Shown one piece after another: positions 18,942 through 27,965 of a stretch of 64,000 nucleotides of DNA (position 1 is the first letter of the stretch; the number at the start of each line of letters is the position of its first letter). This DNA is from Novosphingobium sp. 9 (lineage in GTDB: Bacteria; Pseudomonadota; Alphaproteobacteria; Sphingomonadales; Sphingomonadaceae). The DNA lies in the NCBI RefSeq assembly GCF_025340265.1, contig NZ_CP022707.1:2666501-2730500 (forward strand). The letters run 5' to 3'. The notes under the pieces are model-generated. The model was given only the letters and a program-made list of their open reading frames with translations, had not been told where the DNA came from and searched no databases. Made by a program: the position numbers and the translations under genes.

Positions 18942-20522
18942 ATGTCTGAAAGACGTGACAAAACCATGATCCTTACCGCCCTTGGCCTTGCTGCCACAAC
19001 CGCTCCCCTGGCGTTAAGCGCAGCCAGTCCGGACGCCATTCTGGTCAATTCCGATGCCGTCGCCGCCATCGCCCCGGCAACAGTGCAGGCTTCCGCGAAG
19101 GCGCCTCCCTCTGCACAGGAACCGGCTCCCGAGCCCGGCGCCAGGACCGATTTTCCCTTCGAGGCGCAAGGGCTCGGCGGCGCGGTCGGCCCGGTCTATC
19201 ACCTCTCGCGCTGGACCGAGGACTGGTCGTATCTGCGTGACAAATCCAAACGCAAGGACCCGTTCGATCCGCTCAAGTTCGTGCCGCTGGACCCCGAAGG
19301 CAACACCTACATCACCTTCAGCAACGAGATGCGGCCGCGCATCAACGTGATGTCGAACCCCGGCCTTATTCCGGGTTCACCCCGGCAGGACCAGTTGCTG
19401 ATGCGCATCTTCGCAGGCGCAGACCTGCATGTCGGGGACCATTTCCGCGCCTATGGCGAACTGGCCAGCAGCCTTGTCGGCGGCAATAACGTGCAGAAGT
19501 CCAAAACCAGCGGCTATGTGAAGAACGACCTGTTCGTCCAGCAGCTCTTCGTCGATGCCCATACGCAGATCGGCAGTGCAGACGTTGGCGTGCGCGTCGG
19601 GCGGCAGGACTTTCTCGACGGCCCACCGGTGATCATCTCCAATCAGGAGAATGCCGATATTCACGTCACTTTCGATGGCGTGCGCGGCTGGATCACCGGC
19701 AAGCGGGTGCGCGCCAGTCTGTTCGATTTCGATTACGTGACGGTCGGCACCGGTGCCTTCGACGATCCCACCGACCATTCCCGCCATCTGCGCGGCGTGA
19801 CCGCCAGCGTCATGCTTACACCGCCGGGCGGCAAAGGCGATCCGCAGATCTTCTTCGACCCTTTCCTGTGGCAATATACCAATCGCGCAGCGAGTTACGG
19901 CGGCGTGACCGGGCATGAGCGGCGCGAGACATACGGCACACGGCTTTGGGGCAGCGGTGGCCCGATCAGCTTCGACTGGACGGCGCTGAAGCAAAGCGGC
20001 CGCTTCGACGGGCGCGACATCGACGCGACGATGGTCTTCACCAAGCAGCTCGTCCAGTTGAGCAGCAAGGGCTGGAAGCCGCAGATCGGCTTCCATGCGG
20101 ACCTTGCGTCGGGTGGCGGCGCGTTCGGCGACGGCACGCTGGGAACCGCGAATTTCCTGGTCGGCTCGGTGCCGTACTGGAGCTGGTCCGTCTCGTTCGG
20201 CATGTCGAACTTCAAGGCGCTGGCCCCGATGGTGAACCTGCAACCGACCAAAAAGCTGAAAGTCCAGATGGAGTACGAGATGCTCTGGCGCGACGACGTA
20301 CACGACGCGATCTACCAGTCCTCCGGCCTGCCCTATGCGCGCACCCAGAACTCGACCGATGCGCATACCGCCAACCTGCTGCGCGCCAACATTTCCTATG
20401 CGATCAATCCCCACCTCACCTGGACTACCCGGCTCGAATATGTCGATGCCAAGGGCGGACTGACGCAGGCGGGCTACGGCGACAGCATGTTTGCGGGAAC
20501 ATGGCTGCAATTCCGGTTTTAA
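18942..20522 (+). CDS. alginate-export-family outer-membrane porin (paralogue 2)
   Basis: A 526-residue outer-membrane barrel related to the protein at 11982-13508: signal peptide within residues 1-28, linker, the shared RWTEDWS motif, then the alginate-export-type barrel ending WLQFRF with the terminal Phe. The ATG at 18942 gives the signal a basic n-region (MSERRDKTMILTALGL); the ATG at 18966 would remove it, so the first is preferred although no clear Shine-Dalgarno precedes it. It lies directly upstream of the molybdenum-hydroxylase operon, separated by a 28-bp palindrome, and may serve uptake of that pathway's substrate. Confidence 0.86.
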   Translation: MSERRDKTMILTALGLAATTAPLALSAASPDAILVNSDAVAAIAPATVQASAKAPPSAQEPAPEPGARTDFPFEAQGLGGAVGPVYHLSRWTEDWSYLRDKSKRKDPFDPLKFVPLDPEGNTYITFSNEMRPRINVMSNPGLIPGSPRQDQLLMRIFAGADLHVGDHFRAYGELASSLVGGNNVQKSKTSGYVKNDLFVQQLFVDAHTQIGSADVGVRVGRQDFLDGPPVIISNQENADIHVTFDGVRGWITGKRVRASLFDFDYVTVGTGAFDDPTDHSRHLRGVTASVMLTPPGGKGDPQIFFDPFLWQYTNRAASYGGVTGHERRETYGTRLWGSGGPISFDWTALKQSGRFDGRDIDATMVFTKQLVQLSSKGWKPQIGFHADLASGGGAFGDGTLGTANFLVGSVPYWSWSVSFGMSNFKALAPMVNLQPTKKLKVQMEYEMLWRDDVHDAIYQSSGLPYARTQNSTDAHTANLLRANISYAINPHLTWTTRLEYVDAKGGLTQAGYGDSMFAGTWLQFRF

Positions 20523-20538
20523 TCACGGCATGATGATC

Positions 20539-20566
20539 ACGGGTGATGATCCGGATCATCACCCGT
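20539..20566. promoter_or_regulatory. 28-bp perfect palindrome (terminator or operator)
   Basis: ACGGGTGATGATCC is followed directly by its exact reverse complement. It starts 17 bases after the porin stop, so it could terminate that transcript. Without loop or T-run and rich in GATGAT/ATCATC words, it could equally be a protein-binding dyad for the downstream operon. Confidence 0.6.
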
Positions 20567-20577
20567 AATTATTTGCA

Positions 20578-20607
20578 GTGATGATAATCCAATCGCATTG
20601 TCATCAC
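20578..20607 (+). promoter_or_regulatory. candidate regulator site upstream of the furoyl-CoA dehydrogenase operon
   Basis: GTGATGA and TCATCAC form a spaced inverted repeat 55 bases before the operon start. The same GATGAT/ATCATC vocabulary appears as a dyad in the lysR-ubiD intergenic region (29619-29633), suggesting control by that LysR protein. Confidence 0.35.
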
Positions 20608-20661
20608 CAACGATGAGAGCCCGCCGTCGGCCTGCATGGCCGATGCGACGGGCGGCAGAGG

Positions 20662-23600
20662 ATGACAGTGTCGGCACCCGCTTCCCGTACCGTACCCGCG
20701 ACCGAAGGCCGTTCCCCGGACGCCCCCACCCCGGATGCAAAGGCTTGGGTCGGGCAGGATCTTCCCCGTGTGGAGGATGCCGCCCTGCTCACCGGACGCG
20801 GGCGTTATGTCGACGATCTGGGTGTGCGGCCGGGCACGGCCCACGCCGCGATCCTGCGCTCTGCCAGTGGCCACGCCCGCATTCGCGGCATCGACACGAC
20901 AGCGGCGCAAGCGCTTCCCGGCGTCTATGCCGTCGTCACGGCCGAGCATATTCAGGCCTTGACCAACAGCCTTGTCGTCGGCCTGAAGATCCCCATCGAA
21001 TGCTGGCCGCTGGCGGTCGACAAGGTGCGCTATTTCGGCGAGCCGGTAGCGGTCGTCGTCGCCCGCGATCGCTATGTGGCCGAAGACGCGCTCGATCTCA
21101 TCAAGGTCGATTACGAGACTCTGCCTTCGGTGATCGACCCGGAGGCCGCGCTCGCACCGGATGCGCCGGTGCTGCACGATGGCCTTGGCAGCAATCTCGC
21201 CAACACGCGCGAGTTCACCTACGGCGATCCCGAAGCCGCCTTCGCCGCCGCGCCGCACCGGATCGCAACGACCGTGCGCTATCCCCGCAGCGCCTGCACG
21301 CCGATAGAGACCTACGGTGTCGTCGCCGAATACGATGCCGGGACCGACAGCTACGATGTCACCGCCAACTTCCAGGGGCCTTTCTCGATCCACGCGGTGA
21401 TGGCCCGCGCGCTCAACGTGCCGGGCAACCGCCTGCGCCTGCGGACACCGGGCGACAGCGGCGGCAGTTTCGGGATCAAGCAGGCGATCTTTCCCTACGT
21501 CGTGCTGATCTCGGTCGCCGCGCGCGTTGCGGGCCGTCCGGTCAAGTGGATCGAGGACCGCCTCGAACACCTGATGGCCTCCTGCGTCGCCACCAACCGC
21601 GTCACCACGCTGAGCGCCGCGGTGGAGGAGGACGGCCGCATCACCGCGCTCGAATGGGACCAGCTGGAAGACACCGGCGCCCATCTGCGCGCGCCGGAGC
21701 CTGCCACGCTCTATCGCATGCACGGCAACATGACCGGTGCCTACGCGATCCAGAACGTGAAAATCCGCAACCGGCTGGTCATGACCAACAAGATGCCGAC
21801 CGGCCTCAATCGCGGCTTCGGCGGCCCGCAGATGTACTATGCGCTGGAGCGGCTGGTGCAGCGCATCGCGGTGGAACTGAACCTCGATCCGGTGGAGGTG
21901 ATCCGCCGCAACTACATTCCCGCCGATGCCTTCCCCTATCGCACCGCCACCGGCGCGCTCTACGACAGCGGCGACTACCAGGCCGCCACCGCCCGCGCGC
22001 TCGATGAAGGCGGCCTTGCGGACTTGCGCGAACGCCAGAAGCAGGCGCGTGCCGAAGGGCGGCTCTATGGCATCGGCTTTGCCGCCGCGATCGAGCCCAG
22101 CGTCTCGAACATGGGCTATATCACCGCTGTCCTGACGCCCGAGCAACGCGCCAAGGCCGGCCCCAAAAACGGTGCGCAGGCGACCGCGACGATCTCCATC
22201 GACGCGGTGGGATCGGTCAGTGTCCACGTCTCCTCGGTGCCGCAGGGTCAGGGCCACCGCACAGTGCTCTCGCAGGTTGTCGCCGACGGGCTGGGACTGG
22301 CGCCGAAGGACATCAGCGTCGTCACCGACCTCGACACCGGCAAGGATGCCTGGTCGATCGCCTCGGGCAACTATTCCAGCCGTTTCGCCGCCGCCGTTGC
22401 CGGGGCCGCGCGCATCGCCTGCGACCGTATCCGCGCCAAGCTGGCAACGGTTGCCGCCGCGCAGCTGAAGGTCGAGGTGGAGGACGTGGTTTTCGCCAAC
22501 GGCCGCGTCCACGGCAGCAATCCGGAAAAGTCGCTGCCTTTCGCCCGCATCGCCTCGTCCAGCCACTGGTCTCCGGGCGAACTGCCGCAGGGGATCGACC
22601 ATACCATTCGCGAAACCGCGTTCTGGTCCCCCCCGCAACTGACCGCGCCGGATGGACAGGACCGCGTCAATTCCTCGCTGTGCCACGGCTTCATCTTCGA
22701 CATCTGCGCGATCGAGATCGACCGCGAGACCTGCGAGATCCGTTTCGACCGCTACGTCACCATGCACGATTGCGGGCGCATCCTGCACCCCGGCATGGTC
22801 GAGGGGCAGGTCACGGGCGGCTTCGTCCATGCTCTTGGCGCCGCGATGTACGAGGAAAGCGCCTATGCGCCCGACGGCAGCCTGCTGACCGGCACACTGG
22901 CCGACTATCTGATCCCGACGATCACCGAAACGCCGCCCCTCACCATCCTGCACCACGAGACGCCCTCCCCCTTCACCCCGCTGGGCGCCAAGGGCGTGGG
23001 CGAAGGCAACTGCATGTCGACCCCGGTGTGCATCGCCAACGCCGTAGCCGACGCTTTGGGCATCGCAGAGATCACCCTGCCGATCACCCCCGCCAAGCTC
23101 GCCGAATTCATTCATGGCGAGGAACCGCAACCTTCCAAACCGGTCATGCAAAAGCCCAAGCCGACGAAGACCGGCCCCGGCGAGCGCGCGTTGACCGGTG
23201 CCGGTCAGGCCACCGTCGATGCCCCGCGCCAGCAGATCTGGAACATGCTGCTCGATCCCGACCAGCTGATGACGATCATCCCCGGCGCGCATGGCGTGGA
23301 AAAGGTATCCGACACCGAATTCACCGCCGACGTCACCCTCGGTATCGGTCCGGTCAAGGGACGCTACACCGCCCGCATCGCGCTGTCCGACCTCGACGAA
23401 CCCAATGCCGTCACGCTGGCGGGCGGCACCGAGGGGGCACTCGGCTCCGGGCAAGGCACGGGACGCATCACGCTCACCGAAGAGAATGGCCGCACCACCA
23501 TCGCCTACAACTACGAAGCCGCTGTCGGCGGCAAGGTGGCGGCCATCGGCGGACGTCTGCTGGACGGCGCCGCGCGCGTCGTCATCGGCCAGTTCTTCGA

Positions 23601-23697
23601 GGCTCTGGCGCGCAAGGCCGGTGGCTCCAGCGGTGCGAAGCTGCGCGTGCCGCTGTGGCTCAAGCGGATCTTCGCAATGGCGGGAGTCGGCAAATGA
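20662..23697 (+). CDS. hmfA: molybdopterin-binding large subunit, probable 2-furoyl-CoA dehydrogenase, fused to CoxG domain
   Basis: A 1011-residue protein with two parts. Residues about 35-825 are a xanthine-dehydrogenase/CoxL-type Mo subunit, including the conserved KGVGEGN segment whose Glu activates water during hydroxylation. Residues about 850-1000 form an SRPBCC domain of the CoxG type (ATVDAPRQQIWNMLLDPDQLMTIIPGAHG). CoxG-type proteins are normally separate genes. The AYxCSFR loop of CO dehydrogenase is absent (LNRGFGGPQM instead), so this is not a CO dehydrogenase. It heads a coupled operon (Mo, FAD, Fe-S subunits, CoA ligase, crotonase, MaoC) matching hmfABCDE, where this enzyme hydroxylates 2-furoyl-CoA at C5. 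The furan substrate is inferred from context; other heteroaromatic acyl-CoAs are possible. Confidence 0.8.
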   Translation: MTVSAPASRTVPATEGRSPDAPTPDAKAWVGQDLPRVEDAALLTGRGRYVDDLGVRPGTAHAAILRSASGHARIRGIDTTAAQALPGVYAVVTAEHIQALTNSLVVGLKIPIECWPLAVDKVRYFGEPVAVVVARDRYVAEDALDLIKVDYETLPSVIDPEAALAPDAPVLHDGLGSNLANTREFTYGDPEAAFAAAPHRIATTVRYPRSACTPIETYGVVAEYDAGTDSYDVTANFQGPFSIHAVMARALNVPGNRLRLRTPGDSGGSFGIKQAIFPYVVLISVAARVAGRPVKWIEDRLEHLMASCVATNRVTTLSAAVEEDGRITALEWDQLEDTGAHLRAPEPATLYRMHGNMTGAYAIQNVKIRNRLVMTNKMPTGLNRGFGGPQMYYALERLVQRIAVELNLDPVEVIRRNYIPADAFPYRTATGALYDSGDYQAATARALDEGGLADLRERQKQARAEGRLYGIGFAAAIEPSVSNMGYITAVLTPEQRAKAGPKNGAQATATISIDAVGSVSVHVSSVPQGQGHRTVLSQVVADGLGLAPKDISVVTDLDTGKDAWSIASGNYSSRFAAAVAGAARIACDRIRAKLATVAAAQLKVEVEDVVFANGRVHGSNPEKSLPFARIASSSHWSPGELPQGIDHTIRETAFWSPPQLTAPDGQDRVNSSLCHGFIFDICAIEIDRETCEIRFDRYVTMHDCGRILHPGMVEGQVTGGFVHALGAAMYEESAYAPDGSLLTGTLADYLIPTITETPPLTILHHETPSPFTPLGAKGVGEGNCMSTPVCIANAVADALGIAEITLPITPAKLAEFIHGEEPQPSKPVMQKPKPTKTGPGERALTGAGQATVDAPRQQIWNMLLDPDQLMTIIPGAHGVEKVSDTEFTADVTLGIGPVKGRYTARIALSDLDEPNAVTLAGGTEGALGSGQGTGRITLTEENGRTTIAYNYEAAVGGKVAAIGGRLLDGAARVVIGQFFEALARKAGGSSGAKLRVPLWLKRIFAMAGVGK

Positions 23698-24521
23698 AGC
23701 CCGCCCCGTTCGATTATCTGCGCGCCGGCCATATCGATGAAGCGCTCGACCTGCTGCGGCGCGAGGGCGGCGATGCCCGCGTGATCGCAGGTGGTCAGTC
23801 GCTGCTGCCGATGCTCAACATGCGCCTAGCCCGGCCCAAGGTCCTGCTCGACGTGATGCACGTCCCCGAACTGGCCGAAGTACGCGAAGAGCGCGGCAGC
23901 CTGCGCATCGGCGCGGGCGTGCGACAGGCACAGGTGCTCGGCATCGAGAACCTTGCCCGGCGCCAGCCCCTGCTCGCTGCCGGACTTTCATGGGTGGGCC
24001 ATGCGCAGACCCGAGCGCGCGGCACCGTCTGCGGCTCGATCGCCCATGCCGACCCTTCCGCCGAACTGCCGCTGACCCTGCTGACGCTGGGCGGTGAAGT
24101 CCACCTGCGCACGGCGAAGAAGCGCCGCACGCTGGCCGCTGCCGATTTCATGACCGGCATGATGGCCACCGCCAAAGCCGACGACGAGATGATCGAGGCG
24201 GTCTCCATCCCGCTCGCCAGATCCGGCACCGGCTATGCCTTCAACGAGATCGGGCGTCGCCACGGCGACTTCGCCATCGTCGCCTGCGCGGCGATGGTGG
24301 ACGAGACCCGCACCGTGCTCGGCATCGGCGGTGTGGCGGACATGCCCGCCCGGCGCGAACTGCCGCTGCCCGATGCACCCGACTTTGCCGACGCGCTCAA
24401 CCAGTTCGCCTGGGAACTGGATGCGCGCGACGACCTTCACGCCAGCGCCCGCTATCGCCGCGACCTCGTTCGCCAGATGGGCGCCCGCACTATCGAGGAG
24501 GCCGCAAGATGCCGCGCCTGA
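23694..24521 (+). CDS. hmfB: FAD-binding subunit of the molybdenum hydroxylase
   Basis: The medium subunit of 275 residues belongs to the CoxM/xanthine-dehydrogenase FAD family: VIAGGQSLLPMLNMRLARP (about 30-48) and the second flavin-contact segment TRARGTVCGSIAHADPSAELP (about 104-124), followed by the CO-dehydrogenase flavoprotein C-terminal domain. It passes electrons from the Fe-S subunit to an acceptor. Its start overlaps the large-subunit stop by four bases and its end overlaps the Fe-S subunit gene by 13 bases, so the three subunits are made together. Confidence 0.88.
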   Translation: MKPAPFDYLRAGHIDEALDLLRREGGDARVIAGGQSLLPMLNMRLARPKVLLDVMHVPELAEVREERGSLRIGAGVRQAQVLGIENLARRQPLLAAGLSWVGHAQTRARGTVCGSIAHADPSAELPLTLLTLGGEVHLRTAKKRRTLAAADFMTGMMATAKADDEMIEAVSIPLARSGTGYAFNEIGRRHGDFAIVACAAMVDETRTVLGIGGVADMPARRELPLPDAPDFADALNQFAWELDARDDLHASARYRRDLVRQMGARTIEEAARCRA

Positions 24522-25072
24522 ACGCCGATACGCGCCACCCCGTCACCTTCACGCTCAACGGCCGCGAAGTCTCCGGCCTGGCCGAACCGCGGCTGCTGCT
24601 GAGCGACTTCCTGCGGCACGAGATCGGCGCCACCGGCACGCATGTCGGGTGCGAGCACGGCGTCTGCGGCGCCTGCACCGTGCAGATCGACGGGCGCCTT
24701 GCCCGCTCGTGCCTCGCGCTGGCCGTGCAGACCCATGGCGCTGATGTGCGCACGGTCGAAGGCCTGTCGCAAGACGGCGGACGCACCCTCTCGGTGCTGC
24801 AGGAGGCGTTCCGTGAACATCACGGATTGCAGTGCGGCTTCTGCACGCCGGGCTTCCTGATGAGCCTCGACGCGCTGCTGCGCACCCGCCCGGATGCAAG
24901 CGAGGACGATATTCGCGAGGTGCTCTCCGGCCATCTGTGCCGCTGCACCGGCTACGCCCCGATCCTGACGGCGGCCCTTGCCGCGCGCGATCGGCTGCTG
25001 GCCGAGAGAGACGCCTCGGGAGAGGACAATGCCCCCGATGCGGGCGACAAGGAGACCATGACCCATGCTTGA
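24509..25072 (+). CDS. hmfC: 2Fe-2S subunit of the molybdenum hydroxylase
   Basis: The small subunit of 187 residues carries both clusters: the plant-ferredoxin type (Cys48, Cys53, Cys56, Cys68 in CEHGVCGAC…SC) and the [2Fe-2S]-binding helical domain (Cys109, Cys112, Cys144, Cys146 in CGFC…CRC). All eight ligands are present. It relays electrons from the Mo centre to FAD. The C-terminal 25 residues are acidic and variable. Its stop lies inside the start of the following CoA-ligase gene (8-base overlap). Confidence 0.92.
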   Translation: MPRLNADTRHPVTFTLNGREVSGLAEPRLLLSDFLRHEIGATGTHVGCEHGVCGACTVQIDGRLARSCLALAVQTHGADVRTVEGLSQDGGRTLSVLQEAFREHHGLQCGFCTPGFLMSLDALLRTRPDASEDDIREVLSGHLCRCTGYAPILTAALAARDRLLAERDASGEDNAPDAGDKETMTHA

Positions 25073-26633
25073 CCTGGGAACGACGTTCATCGCCGCGCTG
25101 GAGCGCGATCCCGACCGGATCGCGATCATCGACGGCGACGTGCGGCTGACATACGCACAATGGTACGCCAGGATTTCCGCGCTGGTCGCCTCGCTGGAGA
25201 AGATCGGCCTCAAGCCCGGCGATCACCTCGTCAGCGTGCTCAAGAACCGCTGGCAGGCCGCGACGCTGCACTGGGCCTGCCAGTTCTCGGGCGTGATCCT
25301 CACCCCGATCAACTGGCGCTCCAAGGCCGACGAGGTCAGCTATGCGGTGCACGATGCCGAAGCCTGCGCCATCGTCTACGAGGACCTGCCGGAAAAGACC
25401 GTCGCCTCGGCGGGGCTCGATGGCTCGGTAGTCCACATCACGCTCGACACGCCCCGCGTGGGTGAACTGGCTTTCGACGACCTGATCGCCGATACCGCCG
25501 CCCCGCCTGCAAAGCCGCGCGCCAAGGCCGACGACTGGTCGCTGATGCTCTACACCTCGGGCACCACCTCGCGTCCCAAGGGTGTACCGCGCCGCCAGCG
25601 GGCCGAGCGCGCCGCCGCCATCGCCCATGTCGCGCAGAACCTCTACGGCTACGGCGAAAAGACGCTGGGTGTCATGCCGCTCTATCACACGATGGGCGTG
25701 CGCTCGCTGCTGGCCACCGCGATCATCAACGGCACCTTCGTGTGCATGCCCAAGTTCGATCCCGCCGAGGCGGTAACGCTGATCGAGAAGGAGGGCATCC
25801 AGAACCTCTATCTCGTGCCCACGCTGTACCATGACATTGTGCGCCATCCCGATTTCGCGCCCGAACGGGTCGCCTCGGTGCGCAAGATCGGCTTTGCCGG
25901 CGCACCGATGACCGACGGATTGCTCAAGCAGGTCGATGCCGCGTTCGGCCCCGAGCTGTTCGTCAACCACTACGGCTCTTCCGAGATCTACACCTGCACC
26001 ATCGACCAGAACGCGCAGGCCAAACCCGGCAGCGCAGGCAAATCGGGCATCAACCAGCTGATCCGCGTGGTCGCCTTCGACCATGACGATCCCGAAGCCG
26101 TGGCCCCCCACGGCACCGAAGGCCAGATCATCGCGCTGCTGGAAGGCGACGAGGCCTTCGAGGGATACTGGCGGCGGCCCGAAGCCAACGAGAAATCGCT
26201 GAAGAACGGCTGGTTCTTCTCCTCCGACACCGGCTATTTCGACGAGGACGGCGATCTGTTCGTCACCGGTCGCCTTGACGACATGATCATCTCGGGCGGC
26301 GAGAATGTCTCCCCGGTCGAGGTCGAAAGCCAGCTCTCGCTGCACCCGGCAGTGGGCGAAGTCGCCGTCGTCGGGCTGCCGCACGAGCGCTGGGGCAAAG
26401 TCGTCACCGCGTTCGTCGCACCCTCGAAACCCGTCACCGCCGAGGAGCTGGACGCCTTCTGCGCCGCCTCCACGCTCGCCAACTTCAAGCGCCCGCGTGC
26501 CTTCGTATTCGTGCGCGAAATTCCCAAGTCGCCGGTCGGCAAGCTGCTGCGCCGCAAGCTGGTTTCCGGCGAATACGAAGAACTCACCCCTTCCGATCTC
26601 CCCACTTCCGACATCAAGGATACCGCCGCATGA
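25065..26633 (+). CDS. hmfD: acyl-CoA synthetase, probable 2-furoate-CoA ligase
   Basis: AMP-forming ligase of 522 residues. The P-loop LMLYTSGTTSRPKGVPR (about 160-176), the acyl-site region NHYGSSEIYTC (about 300) and the C-terminal hinge DDMIISGGENVSPVEVE (about 405-421) are intact, and the final Lys needed for adenylation appears in KSPVGKLLRR. It should convert a carboxylic acid, ATP and CoA to the acyl-CoA that the Mo hydroxylase oxidises. GGAG precedes the ATG at a suitable distance, and both ends overlap neighbouring genes. HmfD assignment rests on operon content; a general aryl- or acyl-CoA ligase role cannot be excluded. Confidence 0.85.
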   Translation: MLDLGTTFIAALERDPDRIAIIDGDVRLTYAQWYARISALVASLEKIGLKPGDHLVSVLKNRWQAATLHWACQFSGVILTPINWRSKADEVSYAVHDAEACAIVYEDLPEKTVASAGLDGSVVHITLDTPRVGELAFDDLIADTAAPPAKPRAKADDWSLMLYTSGTTSRPKGVPRRQRAERAAAIAHVAQNLYGYGEKTLGVMPLYHTMGVRSLLATAIINGTFVCMPKFDPAEAVTLIEKEGIQNLYLVPTLYHDIVRHPDFAPERVASVRKIGFAGAPMTDGLLKQVDAAFGPELFVNHYGSSEIYTCTIDQNAQAKPGSAGKSGINQLIRVVAFDHDDPEAVAPHGTEGQIIALLEGDEAFEGYWRRPEANEKSLKNGWFFSSDTGYFDEDGDLFVTGRLDDMIISGGENVSPVEVESQLSLHPAVGEVAVVGLPHERWGKVVTAFVAPSKPVTAEELDAFCAASTLANFKRPRAFVFVREIPKSPVGKLLRRKLVSGEYEELTPSDLPTSDIKDTAA

Positions 26634-27415
26634 CCGACCCTTATGCCAACCTCGAAGGCTTCACCGTCGAGATCGACGCCGAGCAGCAGCGCGGCGACAT
26701 CATCCTCGACAATGGTGAGTTCAACACCATCTCGATGGCCCAGCGCGACCAGCTGAAAACCGTGTTCGAGGCGCTCGACGCCGATGACCGCGTGCGCGTG
26801 ATCGTGGTGCGCGCAATCGGCCAGCACTTCTCCTCGGGCGGCTACATCATGGGCTTCCTCGAAGCCTCGCCCGAACATGTCTCGAAGCTCGCCTGGAACA
26901 TCGCCGCGCCGGTGCGCTGCGAAAAGCCGGTGATCGCCGCCAACCGCGGCTTCGCTTTCGGTGTCGGCTTCGAGCTGTCGCTCGCCTGCGATTTCCGCAT
27001 CGTCACCGAGACGACGCGCTATGCCCTGCCCGAACAGAAGCTGGGCCAGATTCCCGGCTCGGGCGGCTCGGCGCGCCTTCAGAAGATCGTCGGCGTCGCG
27101 CGCACCAAGAACATCGTGATGCGCTCGCGCCGCGTCACCGGGCAGGAAGCCTACGATTGGGGCCTTGCCAGCGAGATCGTGCCCGATGCCGAACTGGAAG
27201 CCGCAACCGACGCCCTCGTCAAGGAACTGATCGGCTTCTCGCCGATCGCCCAGCGCACCGCCAAGAAGCTGCTCAACGACAGCGACGACGCGTTCCTTTC
27301 GACCGCAATCGAACTGGAAGGGCACTGCTATTCGCGCCTGCGCACCTCGGATGACTTCGCCGAGGGCGTCAAGGCCTTCCACGAAAAGCGCAAGCCTGTA
27401 TTCAAGGGGAGCTAA
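26630..27415 (+). CDS. hmfE: enoyl-CoA hydratase/isomerase-fold protein, probable 2-oxoglutaroyl-CoA hydrolase
   Basis: Crotonase-fold protein of 261 residues with the first oxyanion-hole segment HFSSGGYIMGF (about 65-75) and the second, RGFAFGVGFELSLACDFRI (about 105-123). In the known furoate pathway a protein of this fold, HmfE, releases 2-oxoglutarate from 2-oxoglutaroyl-CoA after ring opening. Members with other activities (hydratase, isomerase, decarboxylase) look similar, so the hydrolase role rests on its place right after the ligase (ATGA overlap 26630-26633). The MaoC gene follows after 25 bases. Confidence 0.8.
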   Translation: MTDPYANLEGFTVEIDAEQQRGDIILDNGEFNTISMAQRDQLKTVFEALDADDRVRVIVVRAIGQHFSSGGYIMGFLEASPEHVSKLAWNIAAPVRCEKPVIAANRGFAFGVGFELSLACDFRIVTETTRYALPEQKLGQIPGSGGSARLQKIVGVARTKNIVMRSRRVTGQEAYDWGLASEIVPDAELEAATDALVKELIGFSPIAQRTAKKLLNDSDDAFLSTAIELEGHCYSRLRTSDDFAEGVKAFHEKRKPVFKGS

Positions 27416-27440
27416 CCCCTCCACAAGGATTCCCCACGCG

Positions 27441-27917
27441 ATGACCGAGCCGACCGAAACCGCCCGCCCCCCGATGCGCTGGCTGGATGACATCGAGGTC
27501 GGCTTCGCGTGGGAAGGCCGCCCCATCGCGATGGACGAGGCGGCGATCATCGCCTTTGCGAAACTCTACGACCCCCAGCCCATGCACATCGACCCCGAAG
27601 CCGCCGCGAAAGGCCGCTTCGGCACCGTGATCGCCAGCGGCTGGCAAGTCGCCGCGCTGGTGATGCGCGATTATGTCGAGACCAGCCCTTTCGGCGATCT
27701 CGAACTGCTCGGCCTCGGCCTCGACGATCTCGCCTGGAGCGAAGCCGTCCGCCCCGGCGACACGCTTGTCGCCCGCCGTGAAATCGTCGAGGCCCGCCCC
27801 TCGCGCAGCAAACCGGATCGCGGCGTTGTGCGCATCGCCGTCACCGTCACCAACCAGCACGACCGCACCGTGATGCGCTACGTCAACGCGATCCAGATGT
27901 TCCGCAAGCCGGAGTAA
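27441..27917 (+). CDS. MaoC-family (R)-hydratase-like dehydratase
   Basis: A 158-residue single hot-dog-fold MaoC protein. The catalytic motif region is seen as AKLYDPQPMHIDPEAAA (Asp and His) and FGTVIASGWQVAA. MaoC hydratases add water across C=C bonds of acyl-CoAs. It is the last gene of the operon, 25 bases after the crotonase gene with AAGGA before the ATG. The canonical hmfABCDE set has no MaoC gene; here it could hydrate 5-hydroxy-2-furoyl-CoA or its lactone tautomer to help ring opening. That role is inference. Confidence 0.85.
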   Translation: MTEPTETARPPMRWLDDIEVGFAWEGRPIAMDEAAIIAFAKLYDPQPMHIDPEAAAKGRFGTVIASGWQVAALVMRDYVETSPFGDLELLGLGLDDLAWSEAVRPGDTLVARREIVEARPSRSKPDRGVVRIAVTVTNQHDRTVMRYVNAIQMFRKPE

Positions 27918-27965
27918 GGTTCAGTAGAACGAGGCCATATTGCTGAAAGTTGGCTTCGCGATTTC

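Noticed and set aside
20569..23454. Long open frame (961 codons) antisense to the Mo-subunit gene
   Set aside because: It is a GC-rich shadow of a clearly recognised gene, with Arg/Asp/Gly-heavy composition and no family resemblance.
20662..25072. Aerobic carbon-monoxide dehydrogenase (coxMSL)
   Set aside because: The three subunits and the CoxG domain suggest it at first, but the AYxCSFR active-site loop is missing and the operon encodes a CoA ligase and acyl-CoA enzymes.
24555..26384. Open frame of 609 codons antisense to the Fe-S subunit and CoA-ligase genes
   Set aside because: Shadow of well-supported genes; no recognisable motif.
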